The position numbers and the translations under genes are program-made. A stretch of DNA of 64,000 bases, from assembly GCF_001275385.1 (NCBI RefSeq), contig NZ_LGIW01000011.1, positions 62,001 to 126,000 of the forward strand, in the 5' to 3' direction. Positions 21,601 through 28,811 of the stretch are shown here, piece after piece; position 1 is the stretch's first letter; each line of letters begins with the position of its first letter. Origin of the DNA: Exiguobacterium sp. BMC-KP (GTDB lineage Bacteria; Bacillota; Bacilli; Exiguobacteriales; Exiguobacteriaceae). The notes beneath the pieces are model-generated. The model was not told where the DNA came from. It did not search any database and saw only the letters and a program-made list of their open reading frames with translations.

Positions 21601-24600
21601 ATCGGAATTAATCAGAACTTCTTTGATTTAGGCGGAGATTCGATTAAGAGTATTCAAATCGTTTCGTTACTCAAAGAAAAAGAACTTCATATCTCGAGTC
21701 AGGATATTTTAACACTCCAAACCATTGAAAATCTGTCAGATGCAATGACTCTAGATGAACATGGACCAGTGGAGTACGGAGAAAAACTACATCGTTTCAG
21801 TATTTCTCCGATTCAAGAATGGTTCTTCAACTTAAACTTGAATAAAGTCAATCATTGGAATCAATCGCAATCGCTTACGCTACCGCGCGTTTCAGAAGAG
21901 CAACTGCTGAAGAGCTTCGAGGTCCTTTATGAGCACCATCCTATGCTAAGAAGTAGTTTTGTGCTGACTTCGAGAGAAGTGAAGGTCATGGACGTTGCAT
22001 CGATCGCTTTAGAAAATCGATTCAAGCGATATTCAGGCATCGATGAAATGAATGCTGATACTGATTCTATGCAAGCTGGACTTAATATCTATACGGGTGA
22101 GACTTCTAAAATTTTATACTGCTATGAAAATAATGAGATTCATATTTTTTGGATCATTCATCACTTATTCGTCGATATCCATTCGTGGAGCATCTTAGAA
22201 AATGAAATTCGGCAGTTACTCCAAGGGAATGAGATTCAAGGAACAGACCATTCGACGAAACAATCAGTCATAGCAAAACAGCAGCAGTGTTCGATTATGG
22301 ATGCTTTTGATTTGAATGATGATGCGAATAATCCTCTCTATGATACAAAGCTAAATGGGCAAGAGTTGATTGTAAAAAAACAGACCTTGGATAATGAGAC
22401 ACAACTAACGAGTACGTTCACGACGAGCATCATTCTCCAAACCATTGTGAGATTGACTAATGAGACGTTGAATGTATGGCTTGAACGCAATGCCAGATTT
22501 GAAGATACATTGAAAGAGTTCAATCTCAATCACACTGTCGGATGGATGACGGATTTCAAGAGACTCACGCTTCCTCGTCACGCTACGATTAATCAGGTGT
22601 TTTTACAACTCAATAATGTAGAGAGTCATTTAAGTAATGTAGACTCTGGTGGTAATTCAGTCTTCGTAAACATAGTCAAATTGGCGGGCAAGAAAAACGA
22701 CTATCAAGTGGATAGTCTGGATATTGCAAAGGAAAACCTTCAGAAAATGCCTCCGACAATTAATGTAATTGAGTTTGATGACGAGTATAGAATCACACTC
22801 CTGAATGTCGCGAGTAGTGATGCTATTTTGAAGGCGTCAAAAGAAGTCATTGACATGGAACTGAACAAGCCTGAATTGATCAATCATTTAAAAATAATAA
22901 ACAAGCTGAATTTTGAATTGCTTGATTATGAAGAGTTTACAAACTTAGGATCTCATTTGGAGATTGAAGGAGTCCAACCACTATTCCCATTACAAGAGGA
23001 AATGATTTATTCAGGGGTCAGTAGTGAAAACAGCTACGTGAATCACTTTGCTTGGACAACGACCGAGAACATAGACTCGGTAGTTTTTAAAATGGAAGGT
23101 GTTATCGAAAAATATGAGGCGTTAAGAACAAGGTTTGTCAGAACAGCGAAAAACAATTTCATTCAAGTGATTGATAAAAAAATCACTTCGACGATTCACA
23201 AGCATCGAGCACACCCTAGAACCCTTCTTGAAATCGATGCCCTCATTAAAGAAGAATATAAAACATTCAAGTATCAAAGCAATCGCCATTTGTATGGATT
23301 CTATTTATTTGAATTAGAAAATGGAGATACACGTGCTGTTTTAATCTTTAACCACATTTTATTCGATGGTTGGAGTATTGGGATTCTCATGAAGGAACTA
23401 TGGAGAACTGACACGTCACCAATTCTAAAGAGTCGAAGTATAACGAACGATGAGTATTCGAGATGGCTATTAGCACGACGAAAGCACCAGGATACTACAT
23501 CCTTCGAGAAGCTAAGAGCAATCGACAATCGATTGTTTAGTAAAGACGTACAACTGAGAAATCCAGAAGATATCAACATCGAACTTAGAAAAACCATACC
23601 TTATGAGAATTCCGAGTCATTCATGACATTTTGCAAAACTGAACGAGTATCAGTAGCGAATGCCATGGCAACCATCTGGGGAATGCTCATTTCAAAGCTG
23701 TCGGGTTCGAAAAACGTTTTATTTGGGTCGGTTAAATCAGGAAGGAATTGTCCTGTTTTCAAAATTGAAGAGCAGGTTGGAATGTTTATTCATACATCAC
23801 CTACGTATTTAATGATTGATGATCATCAGTCATTTGCCGATCTAATCCATCAAATAGAAGCGTTTAATCGTAATAGTGATAATACGGATACTAGAAAACT
23901 GAAGAAGGCAGTCGGATTTGGGGTTAACCAGGACCTATATGAAACTATCTTTATAGTGGACAACTATCCTGAGCCGAATCGGATGGATCATATTAAGGAC
24001 ATCGAAGCAAATGAACAATCAAACTATCCTTTGAGTTTAAGTGTCGCCATGGATGATAAAGTACACTTCAAGATTTCTTACAGTGATCGACTAGTTTCTT
24101 CGGATGACATTCATCTTCTATCTTTTTGGATAGAAGAAGTTATGCAATATGTAACGAAATTTGATGGAGATGTATTAGCGAATGAACTACTAGGCTCGCT
24201 ATCCATAAATCCTTCTATTTTAGAAACTCAGGAGGCTGTTTCCGTGGCTCGAATCGAAGAAATAGAAGAGAAAAATGAAGTAAATGGGACGGCGATTATT
24301 GAAAAGAATTCGTTTATCGAAAATGTAAAGCAAATATGGCGTGATGTCTTAGGTCATTCTGATTTTGATGAGCACAGTGATTTTTTTGAGATCGGTGGCA
24401 ATTCTTTAAAGATGTCTAAAATGCTTTTTATTTTAAAGGAAGATTACGATTACGATTTAAACCCGCTCATGTTTTTCGAAAATCCAACCTTAAAGATCTT
24501 CGGTTTCGAGGAGGAACTTGAAAACGAAGAGGAGATTATTCAGAACTATCTCCAAGAGCACCCTGCAGAGAGCGCAAAAGTCTCTACGACGAATCACGTA

Positions 24601-25641
24601 TTAGTGACTGGAGCAACTGGACTCGTAGGAAGTGAGCTTGTTTATCAATTGTTATCAAACGACCATATCGTATATTGCATCGTAAGAGGAATAAACGAGT
24701 ATGAAGCACACATCAGACTTATGAAACGATTAGAAAGTATTTCTAAAACGGATGTATCGTTAAATCTACACAACTTACGAGTCTTCCGAGGAGATATCCA
24801 TCAAGAATTTTTAGGGTTAGACGAAGAGACGTACCTTCACTTATCTGGAATCGTGTCAGAGATATATAACTGTGCCGGAAATGTAAATTTCATGGCATCC
24901 TTAAAGGATTCTCTTGAGACGAACGTAAAAGGATTACAGATGATCATGAAGTTTTCACAGTTGAACCTTATAAAAAAAGTGAATCATATTTCGACGCTCT
25001 CGGTCCTCGGGCATGATCATTATATTATCGAAGATACAGAGTTAGCTCCGATAAGTTACGTAAAAAGTAAAGTTGTCGCTGAAAAATATTTGAGGCAGTA
25101 TCGAACAACCAGGGATGGGGTTTCCGTACAACGACTAGGACGAATAGCAGGAAATGACAGAACGTATAGCGTTCCTGAAAATGATTTGTTCTGGAGATTA
25201 ATTGTATCCATCCATCAACTTGGATATTGTCCTAAAGAATTCTTGGAGTTTGAGACGGATTTGACTCCTGTGAACGTCGCTGTAGAGAGAATGATTGCTG
25301 AAACGAATAAAAATCATGAGAATCGAGTAATCAATTACTTTTCAGAAAGCTTAGTGACATTTGGACATTGTATTAAACTGTTAGAAGAAATGAGTCAAAA
25401 AACAATTGAACTGGTCTCGTACGAGGAATGGATGGATCATGCGGAAAATGACAGTAACTTGAATCAAATCAAAGTCTTGATTCCACTGTTCAGACAAAAT
25501 GTCTTTTATGAACCTGAAGAAAATACCATCATTTCGGAAAACTCCCCGGACGTACAGTATCAATCAAAAGTCACGCTCAAAAATTCTATTTCTGATGAGG
25601 TGATCAAATGTTATCTAAAAGAAGTTCTGAACAAGTATTAA
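15697..25641 (+). CDS. NRPS C: C-A-T-C-A-T-E-C-T-Reductase
   Basis: 3,314-residue synthetase; ATG 15697 follows GAGGTG by 6 bases (an upstream TTG at 15673 is less likely). Domains: C1 (HHLLLDGWS at 129); A1 (YTSGSTG at 583, FDASNFE at 627) with code DAFWFGGTFK, one change from the valine code; T1 (DLDSLK, Ser968); C2 (HHIIFDG at 1156); A2 (YTSGTTG at 1606, FDASIFE at 1651), code DAFVVGGVCK, hydrophobic; T2 (LGGDSIKS, Ser1982); E (HHLFVDIHSW at 2155, ERNAR at 2263, Glu kept); C3 (NHILFDGWS at 2552, first His replaced by Asn); T3 (IGGNSLKMS, Ser2903); thioester reductase from about 2965 with NADPH loop GATGLVGSE and YVKSK (YxxxK). The third module has no A domain, so its carrier must be charged in trans or by another Val A domain. 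The reductase should free the peptide as an aldehyde. It overlaps the thioesterase gene by 34 bases. Confidence 0.95.
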   Translation: MKILSVYPMTEIQKGIAYECELHDHTNAYVSQAIIEIHYSDKERYRKCWHAILNHYEIFRTKFVFGKLNDDMQVVIDDANYTWSEHLCSIEEIEVIAKSEKDISINDLPLTKFKVLETPEGTYLVWTFHHLLLDGWSMSATLDKVDRLYESEDNIIDEKRNTLNHSYSDYIKGSLKNTMKKSDSFWENYLNDFRGAPFPNISTVNRDVFSEKSREIDISYSDIFEYCKNNKITVAALFETAWATLLSLYTQKQDVLFSVIDSGRSILEEQNDDLIGMTIQRRSKRIRFSVENTIHELLKNIMDDDLELQKQGPLSLRNENSILNVGNNTSYSNTTFVFENYPTPSMDMNYKVIKGTELSTSDITASFGIVEDIIMAKLMFHEQVVDVSQAENILSYVEEILKEIINLDSNAEAGKVLSSLRKSEIKSTTNTRISSKSYLEIIEEQVSTTPGKIAIFEEEQHHTYEDIITSCHTLIDSLSELSIKEDETVGIWTERSAQTIELMIALQYLHIPYVFLDKKYGSSRLEYIMQDANVGMVILDNTTSDEYEFTTPSITLENLFSTNVLQNRVPSYVAKNTCTQIIYTSGSTGSPKGIMVSSGNIISFALDSQFYPVNVDENFAQSSSFAFDASNFEIWLPLFNGASITIVKEPVFDIYNWNRAISEKGVTTAWMTAGLFNTFVDLDFSLISGLKTLFVGGEALSPAHINKAYQNSIDLTLYNGYGPTELTTFTTTYQIPREDAASQSIPIGYLLNNSHAQIVNTEGSVVPIGVPGELIVASSGMTMGYLNDHEKTIKAFTSKDIDGVTKTFYHTGDIVRFDGACLHYSGRKDKQIKLRGYRIELNDIEAVLNSFDGVERCATLFNDDSRTDKFIELYYVGKSTNIEVKAFLKAKLPSYMIPQKIIQLDTMPLNVNGKINKNELRATRLSKPKKLVETTSVLTDEFNTFLSEYLNNERIDDRKTIFDYDLDSLKVVKLTHVLNDKYDQKISLKAVMNCPSIAEIRGLFIGNEETQAEVSVLIDQNQINEEVVLNPTDMQRSMYFISSDNPGLPIYNIPFIQKIAVSEKLPIKKRFLNLIDRHELFRYRFELNNDKELIIKKSVHNSPSFFEVVAETEQEFIKFKNSELNYCFNLDDPNESLIRMTFIQYQDVHWIVVVIHHIIFDGESMGIFLNQLFSTNVGEENSIKQFDDYLHASPTLPSDETKQFWIESLKNVDKKINFQKSSQLPYNFAGEIVTVDIKKRFIETLNKTARSSSASKFNVLLALYSQFLIKYFNQDSMIVGSPVSIRPPAFENTLGMFLSFVPFVSYRNENQSFDEHISHTKQTLYDVVDHSNASYSDILKWSEKDATASNGLSMIQTVLNYQMVESQKLEELLVSNNDHQTAQFPISLVFYESDQSKLQIEYSTQLFNKYEIVNMMELFLEWGARVLDESNQSMIYHPVLGQQETKLLVEMNNPRFSISKKEISDFLSTISLDNHDAAIVYEGRTIKYSELHDSIEQFNVKLMKSDVGKGDKILFYGSRSTNQIILYLTCLKYGYVYVPIDRKHPYDRLVQIISECRPQFILHEGDLDLKDLNHLLRFKAADINNKEFERFNVGDAQDESLAYILYTSGTTGKPKGVKISRFNLSNFMSSLMNDYGIEGKWNAAFLSSISFDASIFEMTSNIIKGNKIVIFEEDYSTFTDFILNHQINYMVITPSLLNAYDFSKCHSLKMIVSGGEKFKKNRTLHEDVVTLNGYGPTEASVCVSYSSKESESNIGIPNSNSCVVIVDAYKNILPDGSTGEIAIVGPSTCESYVDRADNEGRIEDVPSSLAQYGQKMYLTGDLGSFQEHELHYIGRNDLQVKIRGNRVELTEISSSAVGFAGVKEAYTIYFNEEGGSELALYVVSEPKHSLWGEKQLIQYLSTQLPSYMIPTKIMKVDKMPLTVNGKVDEKQLPLPDMNHDEIDIVIAPRNEQEKMILDIWSSVLKTESIGINQNFFDLGGDSIKSIQIVSLLKEKELHISSQDILTLQTIENLSDAMTLDEHGPVEYGEKLHRFSISPIQEWFFNLNLNKVNHWNQSQSLTLPRVSEEQLLKSFEVLYEHHPMLRSSFVLTSREVKVMDVASIALENRFKRYSGIDEMNADTDSMQAGLNIYTGETSKILYCYENNEIHIFWIIHHLFVDIHSWSILENEIRQLLQGNEIQGTDHSTKQSVIAKQQQCSIMDAFDLNDDANNPLYDTKLNGQELIVKKQTLDNETQLTSTFTTSIILQTIVRLTNETLNVWLERNARFEDTLKEFNLNHTVGWMTDFKRLTLPRHATINQVFLQLNNVESHLSNVDSGGNSVFVNIVKLAGKKNDYQVDSLDIAKENLQKMPPTINVIEFDDEYRITLLNVASSDAILKASKEVIDMELNKPELINHLKIINKLNFELLDYEEFTNLGSHLEIEGVQPLFPLQEEMIYSGVSSENSYVNHFAWTTTENIDSVVFKMEGVIEKYEALRTRFVRTAKNNFIQVIDKKITSTIHKHRAHPRTLLEIDALIKEEYKTFKYQSNRHLYGFYLFELENGDTRAVLIFNHILFDGWSIGILMKELWRTDTSPILKSRSITNDEYSRWLLARRKHQDTTSFEKLRAIDNRLFSKDVQLRNPEDINIELRKTIPYENSESFMTFCKTERVSVANAMATIWGMLISKLSGSKNVLFGSVKSGRNCPVFKIEEQVGMFIHTSPTYLMIDDHQSFADLIHQIEAFNRNSDNTDTRKLKKAVGFGVNQDLYETIFIVDNYPEPNRMDHIKDIEANEQSNYPLSLSVAMDDKVHFKISYSDRLVSSDDIHLLSFWIEEVMQYVTKFDGDVLANELLGSLSINPSILETQEAVSVARIEEIEEKNEVNGTAIIEKNSFIENVKQIWRDVLGHSDFDEHSDFFEIGGNSLKMSKMLFILKEDYDYDLNPLMFFENPTLKIFGFEEELENEEEIIQNYLQEHPAESAKVSTTNHVLVTGATGLVGSELVYQLLSNDHIVYCIVRGINEYEAHIRLMKRLESISKTDVSLNLHNLRVFRGDIHQEFLGLDEETYLHLSGIVSEIYNCAGNVNFMASLKDSLETNVKGLQMIMKFSQLNLIKKVNHISTLSVLGHDHYIIEDTELAPISYVKSKVVAEKYLRQYRTTRDGVSVQRLGRIAGNDRTYSVPENDLFWRLIVSIHQLGYCPKEFLEFETDLTPVNVAVERMIAETNKNHENRVINYFSESLVTFGHCIKLLEEMSQKTIELVSYEEWMDHAENDSNLNQIKVLIPLFRQNVFYEPEENTIISENSPDVQYQSKVTLKNSISDEVIKCYLKEVLNKY

Positions 25642-26318
25642 TAGATATTCAGTTGATTGCCATTCCATTTGCAGGCGGCTCTTTGAATAGTTACAGTCAG
25701 ATGAAACAAATTGATGGAGTAACGATAATTAATTATGAGTTGCCTGGAAGAGGAAGACGGTATGAGGATTCTGAGTATACGATGGAAAAAGTTAAAAAAG
25801 AAATAATAAAACAAATCGATTTTACTAAGCCGTATATTCTTTTTGGTCACAGCATGGGAGCATTCATTGCTTATGAAACGTGCGCATTAATTGAAGAACT
25901 CAATCTGAATAGACCGTACAAAGTAATTTTGAGTGCACAAATTCCTCCGCACTGTGTAGATGATCAATCTTATGATAGAGAAATGGATAATGCTTCAGTT
26001 GTGGCGTACTTAAGAAGCATGGGTGGTACTCCCCAAGAAGTATTAGACAGCAAAGAATTGATTGATTATTACGGAAAAATTTTGAAGAACGATCTCACGT
26101 TATTACGAAAGTATCTTCATAATGGATGGAGTCCAAAAGTTAAATCTAGCATTGAGATATGGAACGGGATTCATGACAACATGATACCGTTCTCTAAGGT
26201 CATGAAATGGAAGGATGTGACACTCTCTGAGTGTCACATCAAATCTTTCGAGGGTGGTCACTTTTTTATCAATGACCTATTGAGCGATCCTTCAGGTTTT
26301 AAAAAGGAACTAGTTTGA
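25608..26318 (+). CDS. Type II thioesterase of the NRPS operon (LugT-like)
   Basis: 236-residue alpha/beta hydrolase of the external thioesterase family. It has the PFAGGS oxyanion region near residue 17, the ELPGRGRR motif, nucleophile Ser82 in GHSMG, and probable Asp190 (GIHDN) and His218 (GGHFF). Such enzymes clear misprimed or stalled acyl groups from carrier domains. The start, ATG 25608 behind TGAGGTG, lies inside the end of NRPS C, giving a 34-base overlap and tight coupling. There is no thioesterase domain on the NRPSs themselves, consistent with reductive release. Confidence 0.93.
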   Translation: MLSKRSSEQVLIDIQLIAIPFAGGSLNSYSQMKQIDGVTIINYELPGRGRRYEDSEYTMEKVKKEIIKQIDFTKPYILFGHSMGAFIAYETCALIEELNLNRPYKVILSAQIPPHCVDDQSYDREMDNASVVAYLRSMGGTPQEVLDSKELIDYYGKILKNDLTLLRKYLHNGWSPKVKSSIEIWNGIHDNMIPFSKVMKWKDVTLSECHIKSFEGGHFFINDLLSDPSGFKKELV

Positions 26319-26348
26319 ACGAAACATTCAGCAAAAGGGGATTAGGAT

Positions 26349-28133
26349 ATGATAATAGAAAAAGACTATTTAGCTGAGTACAATAATACGATGACTAAAT
26401 ATTTTCCGACCAAAATCCATGAAGTTTTAGCGAATGCCTCAAGAAAATTCGGGGAATATATAGCCATTAAAGATTCAGCAGAACAAATCACCTATAATGA
26501 ATTGTATTCTCGAGCGTCCTCGCTAGCTCAAAAAATATCAGGAACGAGTCAACCGGTCGCCTTCATGGCTCATCGAGAAATCGAGACCATCATTCAGATG
26601 TATGCCATATTGATTTCCGGAAATTATTTTATTCCGATTGATCCGGATAGTCCATCCGCTAAAACGGAACATGTCTTGGAACATGCAAATGTGCGGTATT
26701 TGCTAGATGGTCATTCGATGAAAGAACTTCATGCAGATGAAGTGACCGTTCCCTTCCATGAAAAGCTAGAAGCAGGCGATGATATCGCATATGTAATGTT
26801 TACTAGCGGCAGTACAGGTGTCCCTAAAGGAGTGGTGGAGAGCCATTACCAAGTCATGAATACATTGTTTGATATGAAGAACAGAATGGAACTAGATACT
26901 CAGGATGGGTTTTTATGTCTAGCATCGTTCTGCTTTGATCTATCCATCTTTGATATTTTCGGCGCAGCGCTCTCAGGAGGAACCCTCTATCTTGTAAGAG
27001 ATCAGCGTGATTTCGATGAGGTCCAGTCGGTCATGGAACATAACAAAATTACAGTGTGGAATTCCGTCCCAAGCGTCATGGAATATTTTTTAAGGGAAGT
27101 TGTGCTATCTCAAGATGCAAAGAATAATTTGAAGGTATGCTTAATGAGTGGCGACTTCGTATCAAAAGAAGTTGCCACTCGTGTACTTCAAAATTTTAGT
27201 GCTGCCAAGGTGTATAGTTTAGGCGGCGCTACAGAATGTTCGATTTGGTCAATCTTATATGAAATCAATCAAGCGAATATAAATGACTATTCATTCATTC
27301 CTTATGGTTATCCCATGAAGAACCAGACCGTGTGGATCCTTACTGATGAGTATACGCTTCAAGAGTTTGGTTCAGAAGGTCAGATTGCAATCGGAGGAAA
27401 TGGTGTAGCTTTAGGATATTTGAATGATCATAAAAAAACGAAAGAGACCTTTATATACCATGAAACATTAGGATACTTATACCTTACAGGCGATATTGGT
27501 CAGTTTGTTTCGCCACATCATGTCAAATTCATCGGGCGACAAGATTCGAGGGCGAAAGTAAATGGGTATAGAGTTAGCCTAAACCAAATCGCGAATCAAT
27601 TCCAGAAAGTGTTTGACTTTAAAACAAAAGTTCTTTTGATGAAACAAGAGGATAGCAAGGATAAAATCGTATTAGTATATGAAAAAGATGTTCCGCTAGA
27701 CAATACAGAAATTAAAAATCATTTAAGTGCAAGTCTAGCCCTGTATGAACTGCCTAACGTTATATTCAACATTTCTGAATTTCCTCTGACGAGTAATGGA
27801 AAAATCGATTCAAAAAAATTATTAGACTTAGCAGCTGAACGACATGGATTTATGACAGATACAAGTGATTCGGATCATTTAACAGGACTTCCGAGTGAGT
27901 TTAGAACGATGTTGATTGACGTACTGTCATTAAATACGATTAGCGAAAAAGACTCATTGTTTGATTTAGGTGTTGACTCTATCCAGTTGGTAAAGATAAA
28001 AAATTGGATTGAAGAGAATGAAGGTATAGTATTGAGCTTAGTAGATATTTATACTTTAGATGAAGTTGAGAAAATTGAAGAGAAAATTTACGGTAAATTA
28101 TTAGCAAAGGATGCTAAACAACATGGATTTTAA
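26349..28133 (+). CDS. Stand-alone A-T didomain, cysteine-specific (LugD-like)
   Basis: 594 residues: adenylation domain about 1-510 (FTSGSTGVPKG at 151, FDLSIFD at 196, GGATECSIWS, TGDIG, NGKID) and carrier domain 520-585 with LGVDSIQ, Ser544. The ten code positions read DLFNLSLIWK, nine of ten matching the established cysteine code DLYNLSLIWK. There is no condensation domain, so it either starts the chain or charges another carrier in trans. As seven carriers and six C domains are present, initiating the chain with Cys fits a heptapeptide exactly, and an N-terminal Cys could condense with the C-terminal aldehyde to a thiazolidine, as in lugdunin. It begins 30 bases after the thioesterase gene with AGGGG upstream. 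The other possibility is that it feeds the A-less final module. Confidence 0.92.
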   Translation: MIIEKDYLAEYNNTMTKYFPTKIHEVLANASRKFGEYIAIKDSAEQITYNELYSRASSLAQKISGTSQPVAFMAHREIETIIQMYAILISGNYFIPIDPDSPSAKTEHVLEHANVRYLLDGHSMKELHADEVTVPFHEKLEAGDDIAYVMFTSGSTGVPKGVVESHYQVMNTLFDMKNRMELDTQDGFLCLASFCFDLSIFDIFGAALSGGTLYLVRDQRDFDEVQSVMEHNKITVWNSVPSVMEYFLREVVLSQDAKNNLKVCLMSGDFVSKEVATRVLQNFSAAKVYSLGGATECSIWSILYEINQANINDYSFIPYGYPMKNQTVWILTDEYTLQEFGSEGQIAIGGNGVALGYLNDHKKTKETFIYHETLGYLYLTGDIGQFVSPHHVKFIGRQDSRAKVNGYRVSLNQIANQFQKVFDFKTKVLLMKQEDSKDKIVLVYEKDVPLDNTEIKNHLSASLALYELPNVIFNISEFPLTSNGKIDSKKLLDLAAERHGFMTDTSDSDHLTGLPSEFRTMLIDVLSLNTISEKDSLFDLGVDSIQLVKIKNWIEENEGIVLSLVDIYTLDEVEKIEEKIYGKLLAKDAKQHGF

Positions 28134-28641
28134 TTTATTCAAAAATCAGGTGAGATTTAAAATTGCTTTAGAGTTGATCGATATTGAACAAGGTCTATCG
28201 ATCAGACAATTGAATGAACTATTAAAAGATGTTCCACAGTCTACATTATATCGACAAGTGAATTTTATGATGGACGACAACCTACTTAAGGTGGTCGGAT
28301 TTCAAAAAGTAGGAAAAGTAGAAGAGAAGTTTTATGCTTTAAATACTGAAGGATATAAAATCAATGAAGAGGATTGGAACTCAGCAACTTATAGTGAAAA
28401 AATTGATTTTGTCTCGTTTTACTTCATGTATATCTTACAAAACTACAAAAATTATTATGAGAAAAGTAAGACCGAAGATCAGCAAGATCAATCTACTTTC
28501 TCACTAGTGAAGCTAAATTTATCGGATGAATCTTTCAAAGATTTCCAAGGAGAACTAAGTACACTTTTGGAGAAGTATTATAATACTTCGGATGAAGATG
28601 ACGATAAAGACCGGACGATTTCTGTCGTGATTATCCCTTAG
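28123..28641 (+). CDS. Winged-helix transcriptional regulator
   Basis: About 172 residues. The first 75 form a helix-turn-helix (LSIRQLNELL, then VPQSTLYRQVNFMMDDNLLKVV) followed by a beta wing, as in ArsR/PadR-like dimeric regulators; the rest is acidic and helical, without a recognised effector domain. Its start overlaps the A-T gene (I prefer ATG 28123; ATG 28111 is too close to AAAGG), so it is the last gene of the NRPS operon. It probably controls the locus, perhaps through the palindromes at 3821-3834 or 3989-4005. I do not recognise a named family; the lugdunin regulator I know of (LugR, TetR type) is different. Confidence 0.7.
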   Translation: MDFNLFKNQVRFKIALELIDIEQGLSIRQLNELLKDVPQSTLYRQVNFMMDDNLLKVVGFQKVGKVEEKFYALNTEGYKINEEDWNSATYSEKIDFVSFYFMYILQNYKNYYEKSKTEDQQDQSTFSLVKLNLSDESFKDFQGELSTLLEKYYNTSDEDDDKDRTISVVIIP

Positions 28642-28739
28642 TAAAGGTTTTTCAGCTCTCAACATCTCTTTAGCTGAGTTGAAGAATTGTTACCATTTAT
28701 AGTTGTTATTACTAAATAAATAATGCTTAGGATGACTAA

Positions 28740-28780
28740 AGTAAAAGCTCTTCATTTATAGCAAATGAAGAGCTTTTACT
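28740..28780. terminator. Bidirectional terminator between NRPS operon and protease gene
   Basis: A perfect 18-base stem with a 5-base loop (ATAGC) between two convergent genes. The stem ends in AAAAG/CUUUU, giving U-rich 3' sides on both strands, although no long U-run follows. Confidence 0.75.
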
Positions 28781-28811
28781 AACGAAATTTTTGAGATGAA
28801 ATCATAAAATG

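Noticed and set aside
22930-24200. Third C domain of NRPS C as a heterocyclisation (Cy) domain making thiazoline
   Set aside because: Motif is NHILFDG, not the DxxxxDxxS of Cy domains; ring closure by aldehyde and Cys explains a thiazolidine without Cy.
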